Positions 16,133-24,686 of a DNA stretch of 64,000 nucleotides are shown here, one piece after another. The stretch is from positions 744,001 to 808,000 of the forward strand of contig NZ_CP060716.1 in NCBI RefSeq assembly GCF_014396385.1, in the 5' to 3' direction. Within the stretch, counting starts at the first letter, position 1, and every line of letters starts with the position of its first letter. Origin of the DNA: Leucobacter denitrificans (GTDB lineage: Bacteria; Actinomycetota; Actinomycetes; Actinomycetales; Microbacteriaceae). Under the pieces are notes generated by a model. The model saw only the letters and a program-made list of their open reading frames with translations, did no database searches and was not told the origin of the DNA. Made by a program: the position numbers and the translations under genes.

Positions 16133-18304
16133 TTACCCGCGCTCGGTAAGCCGAAGGTAGCCAGAAAGCGCTGAGAGCCCTTCAGCCGAGGTAGGGAGCC
16201 CGTCGCCGAGCCGAGGACTCGAGAATAGGTAGCTTGCCCACTGCGCCCTGCTGATCGCGACATTGAGACGGTTCCGCATCAGAAGGAACTCGAGTCCGCG
16301 CGGAACGTCTTCAGCGCTCGAAGCGGCGAGGCTGACGAGTGAGAACACGGCTTCTTGCCCCTGAAACCGATCCACGGTGCCCACCCGAATGTCACCGAAC
16401 CCAGCAGCTCGCAACGCATCGCTCACGCACTCCACCTGTGCGTTGTATGCGGCCACAACAATTATGTCGCCCGCTTCGATCGGGCGAGACGACACCACCG
16501 TTCCAGCTTGGTTCTTCTGGCGGAGCTTGAGCCCGCCACCGAGCAGCCTCCGCACGGTGTTCACAATCTCGGCTGCTTCTTCGGGCGAACTCGTCGCGTT
16601 TCCGGTGTGCTCAACTGGAATCCAGTGGAGTCCCGGCTCAGGGCTCTCCCCCGATTCAACTTCGACCTCACGTAACCGCGTGCTCTGGTGCGAACGAAGG
16701 CGATGCTCGTACGAAAGCTCTGACACCACCGCCGAGAGAGCCGGATGCATGCGCCGCGTGTCGGCGAGGAAGTATCCGTAACCGTCTGGCATTGTCTCGT
16801 GCTCGCCCAGAAGCCAGCTCAGCGCCGACATATTCACTGGCTCGGGGTGGGCCCCTTGAGAAACCTGCGGGAGCTGTTGCTGATCACCAAGCAACAGGAG
16901 TCGCTTGGCAGAGACAGAAGCCGCAATTGTGGGTGCGAGCGAGAATTGTCCCGCCTCATCAATGACCAGTAGGTCGAGGCTTCGTCTCGCTATCCGGTCA
17001 GGGTGCGCGAAATCCCAAGCAGTACCTCCGATGACCGCGCCCACGCCTTCGTGCTCGTACAAGAAGCGCGCGTGACCGTTCGCTCTCAACACCGTGTACG
17101 ACGGGGCTGGCGCATCCTCGTCGAGTTTGCCGCTCTGCGGAACTTTGGCCACTCTCGAGGGGTCAAGCCCCGCCCGCACAACCGCCTCAAGCACGTTCTC
17201 AACGACCTTGTGCGACTGCGCAACGACTCCGATGCGCCAACCGTGCGACTCCACGAGCTTTCGAATGACCCGGGCTGCAAGGTACGTCTTGCCGGTTCCC
17301 GGAGGGCCCTGAACCGCGAGCGACGAGTGCTCAAGGTCGAGCAAGGTCGACGTCACCGCACCAATGACCCGGTGATCTTCGTCACCACCAGTTCGAAGGG
17401 CCTGACCTGATTGTGGATCTACAAGCGACTCACCGCCCGAAAGAACTGGCTTTGAGCGTGTCAGCAGTTCATACACCGGATCTTTGAACCGAGTGGCTGA
17501 AGCGGTCGCGGCCGCAAGCTGTCGCCCCCAGTGCTCGATGGCTGGCTTCTGCTGACCTGCGTTCGGAGGCGGCCCTGGCGTGAGTGCGATCGGCAACGTA
17601 TCAAATCGCTCGAGCGCTTGGCCGAGCGACTCTTCGATAGTTACCCCATCGTCGTGCCGATCCACGATTCTGACCTGGCGTGATGCCCTCGCCCCCGGTT
17701 CACTACGATGAGGAAATGGCGCGGGTAGGTCGTACATCGCAAACACTTGAGTACCTGGTTTGAGCGAACTCCCCGGTGCGATCGTGCCAACGAGCCTGAC
17801 CGTGCGCTTCTCACTGCGCGCCCGATAAGGCTTATGCCAGTCTTCCTCAACGTAGCTCACGTCGGGTTCGATGACCACGACATCTCGCGTGTCCGCCCAG
17901 TCCTCGATCGGGTCGGTTAGCCTCGCGTAGTGAGCCCACCAGAACGACTTTTGCTCGCGGGAGTGATAGTCGATTGCGCTCGATGCAAGTTTCAGCGCGG
18001 TGCGGGCTGCCGGCTCCTCAGCCATCTCAGCTAAGCCGAGCAGTTCTGCACCGATCGCGCTGAGCTCAATCGGTGGATCCTCCGCGCGATCTACCGTGTC
18101 GATCGGAAACGGTTCGACTGCGTGCTCCTTGGCGATCTCGAGTAGCCAGTCACGCAGACGAAGCGTCGAAACGCAGTCGTACCTGTTGTAGTCAGCGATC
18201 GCGTCGAGTCTGCGTTGGCCCTCAAGATTCACCTCAGGCAGGTGCGAGCGCAATTGCTCGCTCGCTTCAGCGAACTCCACAACCGACTGTGCACCGCTCG
18301 TCAC
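16133..18304 (-). CDS. TM0106-type nuclease-helicase, C-terminal part (separated by frameshift)
   Basis: 723 residues from a GTG at 18304. It starts with the end of an RNase H-like exonuclease domain (IADYNRYDCVSTLRLRDWL, residues about 36-54, carrying the last catalytic Asp). A middle region of uncertain fold follows, then an AAA_11/AAA_12 superfamily 1 helicase: Walker A VQGPPGTGKTY near 340, LLVIDEAGQFS as Walker B, LLLGDQQQLPQ, and VGTVDRFQGQEA near 640. In the family this is one chain with the upstream half. Here it overlaps the upstream stop as GTGA (18301-18304). The two parts could still be translated separately by coupling, but the exonuclease domain would be cut in two. Confidence 0.82.
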   Translation of the reverse strand: MTSGAQSVVEFAEASEQLRSHLPEVNLEGQRRLDAIADYNRYDCVSTLRLRDWLLEIAKEHAVEPFPIDTVDRAEDPPIELSAIGAELLGLAEMAEEPAARTALKLASSAIDYHSREQKSFWWAHYARLTDPIEDWADTRDVVVIEPDVSYVEEDWHKPYRARSEKRTVRLVGTIAPGSSLKPGTQVFAMYDLPAPFPHRSEPGARASRQVRIVDRHDDGVTIEESLGQALERFDTLPIALTPGPPPNAGQQKPAIEHWGRQLAAATASATRFKDPVYELLTRSKPVLSGGESLVDPQSGQALRTGGDEDHRVIGAVTSTLLDLEHSSLAVQGPPGTGKTYLAARVIRKLVESHGWRIGVVAQSHKVVENVLEAVVRAGLDPSRVAKVPQSGKLDEDAPAPSYTVLRANGHARFLYEHEGVGAVIGGTAWDFAHPDRIARRSLDLLVIDEAGQFSLAPTIAASVSAKRLLLLGDQQQLPQVSQGAHPEPVNMSALSWLLGEHETMPDGYGYFLADTRRMHPALSAVVSELSYEHRLRSHQSTRLREVEVESGESPEPGLHWIPVEHTGNATSSPEEAAEIVNTVRRLLGGGLKLRQKNQAGTVVSSRPIEAGDIIVVAAYNAQVECVSDALRAAGFGDIRVGTVDRFQGQEAVFSLVSLAASSAEDVPRGLEFLLMRNRLNVAISRAQWASYLFSSPRLGDGLPTSAEGLSALSGYLRLTERG

Positions 18305-19785
18305 ACCCTCTTCGTCGCGAAGCTCTGCCCCATGTATAACGGCTCGAGTTTCTTGATCGAGTACGAGCGTGAGCCGACCCGGAGCGCGCGTCGCACAATA
18401 GGATAAAGATCGACAAGCACGTGTTCCCGGAGCAGTTCGTCGACCTCTGCTTCGCAGACCCCGTGGCGGGCAGCTATCGAAAGTAGGTGCGTGCGCTCGT
18501 ACGAGGCGTAGTGGTAGATGCGCATGCCCGAAAACCTGCGCCGTCGCTCTCGAACTAGAGCGATGAATGTCTCAAGCGCCTTCCGCTCTTCGCTCAGGGA
18601 GTGCGCCCAGATCGAGGTAAACGACTCGTCAGCGTCAACCATGCCGAAGAGGTAGTCAAGGTTCCACTTCGCAATACCATCGTCGTCTGTCTCGCGGTAG
18701 AACGGATCACCCTCGAAGTCGAAAAACAGGTCTCCCGGGTCTGGGTGCGGAATCGCAGCCAGCTCATGCGGTGCAATTACCCGGAACGGCGGCGGGCCTT
18801 CGGTCTCTGCCGCCACCTGAACGGCTGCCTGCAGAGCAAGCCGTTGAAACACCGCGCTCGTCATGCCAGGCACCAGCGACTGTTCGACCTGATCTACCCG
18901 TGCCGCAACCGCATCTAACGTCGTGAGCCCGGCCGCCAAAAGCGCGTTGCGCTGCCGAATATTAATGCCCGCAATGAGCAGTGGATCTCTCGTGCGCACC
19001 ACCTCGGGCTCGCACACTTCGCAGCGCCCACACATGGCGAAGCGCTCATCGCCCCAGGCAATCGGCGAAGCAGTCGCCCTGCTGCCGTCGCTGCCTACCG
19101 CGCTGAACCGTTCGAGCAGTATTTCGTGCAGTCTCGCCCTGCGCCGTCGAAACACCGGCGCGATGTCATCAATGCGGTGTGTGGATCGCTCACCACTGCC
19201 CAGAATGAGGGTCGCCTCGGGAGCAACAGACACCCCAATTCGCTCAAGCTGTTCCGCATATGCCGCGAGCTGCATGAGCGCCGTAACCTTTGCACGCCGC
19301 GCGAGCTTGGTGTCTTGCACTTCGTACTCGCCGCTCGGCAGCAGCTCGAGAAAGTCGGCGAAGCCGATAAACCCGATCGCTGCATCGCCCTCATGGGTTC
19401 GCGGTCGCTGTGCAGGATCGAAAAAGGTCGCCTGAAACACAATCTCGGCGCGTCCATCAAGCGCGCTTCGGGTGAGCAACGCGACTTGCTCGAGCGCATC
19501 CGGTTCCATCGTTTCGGGCCTCGGGATCATCACGACGCCGCCCGGCTCTCCTGCGGTGCCGTCACCAAACACCGAGCGTAGGCGGGCAAGCTCGGCTTCT
19601 TCATGCACGTCTCCGAGCGCACCGGCTCGTGCGAGCATTGGGTCGTCGTCAGCTGGCACTTCGACATCACGCCCGAGCTTCTCGTCAACCCGCCGCAAAA
19701 ATGCGAACTCGCAGGTGCTCGCTGCGGTCAGGTCGCTTGCGCTCGTCACGATGAGCGGACCAGCATCGGTTTCCCGTACGAACAT
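18301..19785 (-). CDS. TM0106-type RecB-like nuclease, N-terminal part (separated by frameshift)
   Basis: 494 residues. RecB-like PD-(D/E)XK features lie in the first half: DVHEEAELARL, FIGFADFLEL and EVQDTKLARRAK (an Asp followed by Q/E-x-K-type residues), and a cysteine cluster MCGRCEVCEP that could bind a 4Fe-4S or Zn site. The RNase H-like domain begins at DLFFDFEGDPFY (about 370) and continues through MRIYHYASYERTHL to SYSIKKLEPLYMG. There the frame breaks: eight foreign residues and a stop follow. One extra G in the run at 18328-18331 restores GAELRDEEGVTSGAQ and joins the downstream part. The ATG at 19785 has AAGGAG upstream. Confidence 0.82.
   Translation of the reverse strand: MFVRETDAGPLIVTSASDLTAASTCEFAFLRRVDEKLGRDVEVPADDDPMLARAGALGDVHEEAELARLRSVFGDGTAGEPGGVVMIPRPETMEPDALEQVALLTRSALDGRAEIVFQATFFDPAQRPRTHEGDAAIGFIGFADFLELLPSGEYEVQDTKLARRAKVTALMQLAAYAEQLERIGVSVAPEATLILGSGERSTHRIDDIAPVFRRRRARLHEILLERFSAVGSDGSRATASPIAWGDERFAMCGRCEVCEPEVVRTRDPLLIAGINIRQRNALLAAGLTTLDAVAARVDQVEQSLVPGMTSAVFQRLALQAAVQVAAETEGPPPFRVIAPHELAAIPHPDPGDLFFDFEGDPFYRETDDDGIAKWNLDYLFGMVDADESFTSIWAHSLSEERKALETFIALVRERRRRFSGMRIYHYASYERTHLLSIAARHGVCEAEVDELLREHVLVDLYPIVRRALRVGSRSYSIKKLEPLYMGQSFATKRV
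18328..18331 (-). other. frameshift site in the nuclease-helicase gene (G run, one G short)
   Basis: On the minus strand the sequence reads ATGGGGCAGAG. With five Gs instead of four it would read Met-Gly-Ala-Glu-Leu-Arg and run into the downstream frame without a break. A sequencing undercall and a real mutation are both possible. Confidence 0.8.
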
Positions 19786-19806
19786 CGCGCTCCTTCCGAG
19801 GTGCTA

Positions 19807-19826
19807 GATCTCGGGGCTCCGAGATC
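19807..19826. promoter_or_regulatory. perfect 8-bp inverted repeat upstream of the nuclease-helicase
   Basis: GATCTCGG (19807-19814) and CCGAGATC (19819-19826) with a GGCT loop, about 22 bases upstream of the ATG at 19785. It could be an operator or a leader hairpin. Confidence 0.35.
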
Positions 19827-20114
19827 CACACCTGAACGCTACCGCGTGCCACTGACATCGACCGAAATCGCGCTGTATCTCACCAGAACTTTCTCATTGC
19901 GATCCGCTAAACTAGAAAAGTTGGCGTCTCAACCCGCCACGCGTCGCACTCACCGCACCGCCCGCTCTTCTTGAGCCTGGGCGCCGTTCGGCCCGATCCG
20001 CGGCGAACGGTTGCGCGATCCCGCGCACTCGACACCCGGCAACGCTACGCCCTCGTGAGTCCCAGACTCACCGATTAAATTTACGCGTGCCTGCCACCAG
20101 CACGAAAGGTCCAC
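19827..20114. other. long intergenic region, probable structured leader of the DEAD-box helicase
   Basis: The only gene gap over 300 bases (19786-20114). No supported reading frame. It holds a 7-bp stem CCGTTCG (19984-19990) / CGAACGG (20004-20010) and a 6-bp stem GTGAGT (20055-20060) / ACTCAC (20066-20071), then an A+T-rich GATTAAATTT. A GAAAGG ribosome site lies at 20104-20109. A long leader fits a regulated RNA helicase, but the promoter cannot be placed confidently. Confidence 0.4.
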
Positions 20115-21626
20115 GTGACCGAACAAGCTTCTCAACCAACTCAGACATTCGCCGATCTCGGCGTGCCCGCACCCATTGCGCATGCACTCGAGAAGAACGG
20201 CAAGACCGAACCCTTTCCGATTCAGCGCGACACACTGCCAGACACGCTCAAGGGCCGCGACGTCCTCGGGCGCGGGCGCACGGGGTCAGGCAAGACCATC
20301 GCCTTCGGCATCCCACTCGTCGCAAACCTCGCAGGAGGCGAGGCTGGTATTGATGCCCACGAAGCCGCACACAAGCGCAAACCTTCGAGGCCCCGCGGTA
20401 TTGTGCTCGCGCCGACTCGCGAACTTGTCACCCAGATCGCCGAGACCATCAAGATGCTCGGTGACCCCGCAGGCATCAAGGTCACCACGATCTTCGGTGG
20501 CATTCCCCAGCGTCGACAAGAGGCCGCACTTGAGGCTGGCGTTGACATCGTGGTTGCCGCTCCTGGGCGGCTTGACGACCTCATGCGCCAGGGCGTCATC
20601 AGCCTCGACGGCGTTGAGATCACCGTGCTTGACGAGGCCGACCATATGGCAGACATGGGCTTTCTCCCGGTCGTCACCCGCATCATGAACAAAACCCCGG
20701 AGCAGGGGCAGCGGCTGCTCTTCAGCGCAACGCTCGATAACGGTGTCGACAACATCGTGAAGAAGTACCTGACTAACCCTGTGCTGCACTCGGTCGACTC
20801 AGCAGAATCACCGGTGCCGCAACTCACGCACCACGTGTTCGAGGTCGCAGGCAAGGGTCAGAAAGACGCCCTCATCGAGGCACTCGCCTCGGGCACTGCG
20901 CGCCGAATCCTCTTCACCCGCATGAAGCACCAGGCGAAGAAGCTTGCGAAGCAGCTCACGGCGGCTGGCATTCCCGCTGTCGAGTTGCAGGGCAACCTCT
21001 CGCAGAACGCTCGCGATCGTAACCTCGCAGAGTTCGTTTCGGGCGAAGCACGGGTGCTCGTCGCGACCGATGTTGCGGCGCGCGGCGTGCACGTCGACGG
21101 GGTCGACCTCGTCGTGCACATCGATCCACCCGTCGAGCACAAGGCGTACCTGCACCGCTCGGGCCGCACCGCTCGCGCGGGCAATGAGGGCGACGTCGTT
21201 ACCATCGTGTTGCCTGAGCAGCGCGGCGAGATGAAGCAGCTCATGCGGGCGGCGAAGATTCGCGTCTCCCCTATTCACGTCGACCCGATGTCGTCGAATG
21301 TCTCACGCGAAGTTCTCGACCTTATTGGCGAGATTGCGCCACGGGTCGATCCAAAGCTTACTGAGAAGCGACGCGCCGAGGCGCAGGCTGCGCAGCAGCG
21401 CGCGGCAGGGCACAATCCCGCGGGTCAGGGCAAGTCCTCTGGCGCCAACGCAAGGCGCAAGCGGTCGCGCGGCCGCGGCGGCAGTGGCGGTGGTTCGGAC
21501 CAGGGCACCAGGCAGGGTGGCGGCAACAAGCAGCGCAGCGGTCAGCAAGGCCAGCGCAGCGGTGGCCAGCGCGGCCAGCGTGGCTCCGGCCAGCGTGGCT
21601 CCGGCCAGCGTGGCGGCCAGCGCTAG
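20115..21626 (+). CDS. DEAD-box RNA helicase with Gly/Arg/Gln-rich tail (RhlE-like)
   Basis: 503 residues. Complete DEAD-box core: TFADLGVPAPIAHALEKNG with the Q motif, GRGRTGSGKT (Walker A), APTRELVTQ, LDEADHMADMGF, SATLDN, ATDVAARGVHVDGVDL and HRSGRTARAG. The last 75 residues are a low-complexity basic tail rich in Gly, Arg, Gln and Ser ending GQRGSGQRGSGQRGGQR, typical of RNA-binding tails that target ribosome assembly or cold-shock helicases. GTG start at 20115, set by GAAAGG six bases before it. Monocistronic, with a long leader. Confidence 0.93.
   Translation: MTEQASQPTQTFADLGVPAPIAHALEKNGKTEPFPIQRDTLPDTLKGRDVLGRGRTGSGKTIAFGIPLVANLAGGEAGIDAHEAAHKRKPSRPRGIVLAPTRELVTQIAETIKMLGDPAGIKVTTIFGGIPQRRQEAALEAGVDIVVAAPGRLDDLMRQGVISLDGVEITVLDEADHMADMGFLPVVTRIMNKTPEQGQRLLFSATLDNGVDNIVKKYLTNPVLHSVDSAESPVPQLTHHVFEVAGKGQKDALIEALASGTARRILFTRMKHQAKKLAKQLTAAGIPAVELQGNLSQNARDRNLAEFVSGEARVLVATDVAARGVHVDGVDLVVHIDPPVEHKAYLHRSGRTARAGNEGDVVTIVLPEQRGEMKQLMRAAKIRVSPIHVDPMSSNVSREVLDLIGEIAPRVDPKLTEKRRAEAQAAQQRAAGHNPAGQGKSSGANARRKRSRGRGGSGGGSDQGTRQGGGNKQRSGQQGQRSGGQRGQRGSGQRGSGQRGGQR
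21573..21614 (+). repeat. 15-bp tandem repeat coding for the helicase tail
   Basis: GGCCAGCGTGGCTCC occurs at 21573 and 21588 exactly, and for 12 bases more at 21603. It encodes Gly-Gln-Arg-Gly-Ser units, and copy number may vary between strains. Confidence 0.7.
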
Positions 21627-21629
21627 CCC

Positions 21630-21692
21630 AATCCGAGTCGAAGTTTGCCCTTAATCCATCAAAGATAACCGCAGGCTTTGACTCGGATTTGT
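21630..21692. terminator. possible terminator after the DEAD-box helicase gene
   Basis: AATCCGAGTC (21630-21639) pairs perfectly with GACTCGGATT (21680-21689), followed by TTGTTT. The 40-base loop partly pairs (AAGTTTGCC with GGCTTT). The long loop lowers confidence. Confidence 0.45.
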
Positions 21693-21796
21693 TTGGGACT
21701 GGTCGAGTAGGGAATTCGCGCCGCCCCAAAGTTAGGGCAGAATAGAAGTATCTGCGACGATTTAGCCGCACGTACCCAGACTTCCGAGGAGAGACC

Positions 21797-22030
21797 GTGA
21801 AGATTCGCACCCGCATCGCCACCGCAGTAACCGTCGCATTGGCGACTGTGTTCATTGGCGCACCCGCATTCGCCTCAGAAGAGGGTGAGCGAATCGATAC
21901 GCTCGCAGAGTTCTCGTCGGCAGGCCAGCCGGTTGATGTTCTCGCTATCTCGATCGTCGGCATCGTGCTGCTCGCGGTCGTGCTCATCGGTTCGACCTTG
22001 GTCGGCAACCTCTTCGAGAAGAAGAACTAA
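21797..22030 (+). CDS. small secreted/membrane protein of unknown function
   Basis: 77 residues. An N-terminal signal peptide (MKIRTRIATAVTVALATV, AxA site APAFA near residue 26) is followed by about 22 polar residues and one membrane helix (VLAISIVGIVLLAVVLIGSTLV), ending in the basic FEKKN. This predicts an extracytoplasmic N-terminus and a C-terminal anchor. GTG start at 21797, with GAGGAGAG just upstream. It is monocistronic and ends at a strong terminator. Not recognised beyond this. Confidence 0.72.
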   Translation: MKIRTRIATAVTVALATVFIGAPAFASEEGERIDTLAEFSSAGQPVDVLAISIVGIVLLAVVLIGSTLVGNLFEKKN

Positions 22031-22041
22031 CTCACTTACTA

Positions 22042-22083
22042 AAGAACGGGCGAGTGCGACAGTGTCAGCACCCGCCCGTTCTT
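22042..22083 (+). terminator. strong rho-independent-type terminator
   Basis: AAGAACGGGCG (22042-22052) pairs perfectly with CGCCCGTTCTT (22073-22083), with further pairing inside (GTGC/GCAC and GAC/GTC). It follows the small membrane protein and faces the end of the decarboxylase gene, so it may serve both strands. Confidence 0.8.
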
Positions 22084-22108
22084 GCGTTCCCGGTGAGTTT
22101 TTGCCCAG

Positions 22109-23650
22109 CTAGTTTGCGCTCGCGGTGAGCGGATCGCGCACAACCCTGAACGTCGCCACGAGTGGGTCAGCGGCTCCCCGCACAAACCCTGTCGGTGAGG
22201 CCGCGACTGCCTGCAAGAATGTGACGGTCTCCTCCGTGATCTCCTCCCCCGGAACGAGGTTCGGGATACCCGGCGGGTAAGCGGCGAGCGTGTCTGCCGA
22301 GATCTGGCCAATAGCCTGGTGTGCAGTCACCACGATGCTCTCAGCGAAGTACGCTGCACGCGGCAGCATACGAAGCGTTCCTGCCTCAGGCAGTTCCGGG
22401 AAAGCAGTGGTGTTGCCTTCACTCACGCCTGCTGCAGCAGTATCTCCGCGCAGTGCGTCTGACTCAGCTGCAACTTCCTCGAGCGCGGCCATGACGCGGT
22501 CAAGATCCGGAGCCGCTAACGCACCGATGACCGCAACAATCGCGGTCGCCGTCGACATCTCAAAGTACACGCCGTGCTCAGCGATAACACGGTCCCGCAC
22601 CCAGTGGCCGCTCTGACCGAGTCTCGAAACATCTATGGGAATGCGCAGCGGATCTGTGGCAACGATGTCGGGGAACGCCCCGAAGCCATCGCTAATTACC
22701 GAGTAGTGTTCGCTCAGTCTGAGCCGATCCCGCAGGGCCTCTGAAAGACGTATTGCCTCGCCGATCTCATCGTGCTTGTTCACGAGCGCGTGACGCGCCG
22801 CGTCGAGCGAGCCCATCAGGATAGCGCTCGCCGAGGTCGACGACGTCATCGTGTACGAACGCGCAACGAGGGGCTCAAGTCGATCTGCAAACTCGGTCTC
22901 ACCAAGATGCAACATCGCCGATTGTGTGAGCGAGCCCGCAAGCTTGTGCGTGCTCGAGATGACGAGGTCAGCGCCGAGCTTTGCAGGCGACTCTGGCAGA
23001 TCCTCGTGGAAACCAAAGTGTGCGCCCCAAGCACCATCGACGATGAGCGCAGCGCCGTGACTGTGCGCGACACGGGCGAGGCCCGCGACGTCTGCGGTGG
23101 AGCCGAAGTAGCTCGGCGACACGACATAGACGCTGTGTACGTCGCGCCCGGCCTCGGCCTCGGTCGCGAGCGCTTCGCCGAGCGCCTCAGGAGTGAGCCC
23201 GTGAGCAATGCCGTGCTCGTGGTCGACGTTCGGGGCGATAAAGGCCGGAATGAGACCCGCGAGCAACACGCCGTCGGTGAAGCTTGAGTGCGAGCTTCGC
23301 TGCATGAGCACCCGCTCGCCAAGCCCTCGCACCGCAAATGCAGCAGTACGGTTGCCCTGCGACGCTCCATTCGTCAAGAACCACGTGCGCCGCGCACCCC
23401 ACGCCTCGGCCGCGAGGCGTTGCGCCTGCGCGAGCGGAGAGTCGCTTCCGAGGTCAATGCCGTCGAGCATGAGCGGCACGTCGAGTTGCACCAGTCGCTC
23501 ACCAAACACCTGTGCGAGGTGGTCGCCACCAGCGTTCGGCGTACACCCGTGGCCCGGAACCATGAGGCTTTGCGGGTTTGCATCAGCGAAGCGCTCGAGC
23601 GCCTCCGTATAAGGCGCAACGCGCTGTGATACCTGGATGTCAGTGAGCAT
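22109..23650 (-). CDS. Orn/Lys/Arg decarboxylase family protein (SpeA-like, fold type I PLP enzyme)
   Basis: 513 residues. Family landmarks: MVPGHGCTPNAGG near residue 30, TNGASQGNRTAAF, the stacking His region RSSHSSFTDGVLLAGL, SPSYFGSTADVAGL, VDGAWGAHFGFH (Asp and His near PLP) and the PLP lysine in ISSTHKLAGSLTQSA. It lacks the N-terminal wing domain of the large inducible enterobacterial enzymes, matching the shorter biosynthetic SpeA/Cad type. It should decarboxylate arginine, lysine or ornithine, or be a related desulfinase-type enzyme; the substrate cannot be fixed. The divergent LysR gene is its likely regulator. Confidence 0.87.
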   Translation of the reverse strand: MLTDIQVSQRVAPYTEALERFADANPQSLMVPGHGCTPNAGGDHLAQVFGERLVQLDVPLMLDGIDLGSDSPLAQAQRLAAEAWGARRTWFLTNGASQGNRTAAFAVRGLGERVLMQRSSHSSFTDGVLLAGLIPAFIAPNVDHEHGIAHGLTPEALGEALATEAEAGRDVHSVYVVSPSYFGSTADVAGLARVAHSHGAALIVDGAWGAHFGFHEDLPESPAKLGADLVISSTHKLAGSLTQSAMLHLGETEFADRLEPLVARSYTMTSSTSASAILMGSLDAARHALVNKHDEIGEAIRLSEALRDRLRLSEHYSVISDGFGAFPDIVATDPLRIPIDVSRLGQSGHWVRDRVIAEHGVYFEMSTATAIVAVIGALAAPDLDRVMAALEEVAAESDALRGDTAAAGVSEGNTTAFPELPEAGTLRMLPRAAYFAESIVVTAHQAIGQISADTLAAYPPGIPNLVPGEEITEETVTFLQAVAASPTGFVRGAADPLVATFRVVRDPLTASAN

Positions 23651-23730
23651 AGTTCTATCGTGGCGTGGTGGATCGGCGCACAGAACCCCCAGATACGCTC
23701 TTTGGCGACATATACTCTATGGAACACCGA

Positions 23731-23744
23731 GTGATGAATATCAC
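23731..23744. promoter_or_regulatory. candidate LysR operator between decarboxylase and lysR
   Basis: GTGAT-GAAT-ATCAC (23731-23744) is a perfect 5-bp inverted repeat in the 121-base divergent region, resembling the T-N11-A LysR box (here T-N10-A). It lies 28 bases upstream of the LysR start. Confidence 0.4.
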
Positions 23745-23771
23745 CCAAACCTCAGTTATTTCGGGAGCACA

Positions 23772-24686
23772 ATGATCGATCTCAGGCAGTTGCAGGCGTT
23801 GAGTGCGGTGGCCGAAGAAGGATCGGTTGCTCGAGCTGCCATTCGTCTTGGATGGAGCCAGCCCACCGTCGACTACCACCTCAAGAACCTTGACCGTCTG
23901 GTCGGCACAGAGCTCACCGCACGCAGTACGCGAGGCAGCCGCCTCACCACCGCGGGGCAACTCATGCTCGAACGTGGCGAGGAGATACTCGGACTCGCTG
24001 ATCGCACACTCACCGACGTTCGCGATCTCGCTGAACTCGGCCATGTGCGATTGAGGTTCGGCATTTTCCCCTCCGCCGCCGCGAGGCTCCTTCCAGGCAT
24101 TGCCCTCAGACTTGGTGAACTTGGTATCGAACTCGATGCGACACTCGAAGAGGTGATGCCCCTCGTTGCAGGCGTGAATCAACACACCCTCGACGCCGCA
24201 CTCATCTATGCGGCGGGTGGCTACGATCTCCCCCTACGGTCAGAAGTGCACACCACGCACGTGTTCACTGACCCGATGCTCCTCGCGCTTCCCGCTCACC
24301 ATGAACTTGCCGACGTCGAGCGGTTCGACATCGACACCCTTCTCACGCTTCGAGGCGAGAACTGGGTGATGGGATCCACCCCCGGTGACACCATCGATGA
24401 CCTCGTGCGAGAGATGTACGCGGCGACCGGAAAGGAGCCGACCTTCGCGATTCGCACCGACGACTACGCCGTTGTACTAGCGCTGATCGCAGCGAACATG
24501 GGCGTCGCACTCATACCAAGCCTGTTGCAGGGGCTAGCGCCCGAAGGAGTTGTGCTCAGGCCCATCACCGACGAACGGTTCACCCGCGAACTACTGCTCG
24601 CAGCCCCAGCGGGCCCGGGAGGCCCGAGCACCGCAGTGCGGCAACTGGCCGAGGCCGTGCGTCGGTCTATCTCAGCGTTAGGCTAG
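23772..24686 (+). CDS. LysR-family transcriptional regulator
   Basis: 304 residues. N-terminal winged helix (residues 1-60: MIDLRQLQALSAVAEEGS, AAIRLGWSQPTVDYHLKNLDRLVG). The periplasmic-binding-protein-like effector domain follows from about 90 (VRLRFGIFPSAAARLLPGI, and the late helix VLALIAANMGVALIPSLL). ATG at 23772 with GGGAG upstream; the longer frame would overlap the decarboxylase promoter. Divergent from the decarboxylase, the usual LysR arrangement. It converges on the MFS gene with a 4-base overlap of the ends (24683-24686). Confidence 0.92.
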   Translation: MIDLRQLQALSAVAEEGSVARAAIRLGWSQPTVDYHLKNLDRLVGTELTARSTRGSRLTTAGQLMLERGEEILGLADRTLTDVRDLAELGHVRLRFGIFPSAAARLLPGIALRLGELGIELDATLEEVMPLVAGVNQHTLDAALIYAAGGYDLPLRSEVHTTHVFTDPMLLALPAHHELADVERFDIDTLLTLRGENWVMGSTPGDTIDDLVREMYAATGKEPTFAIRTDDYAVVLALIAANMGVALIPSLLQGLAPEGVVLRPITDERFTRELLLAAPAGPGGPSTAVRQLAEAVRRSISALG

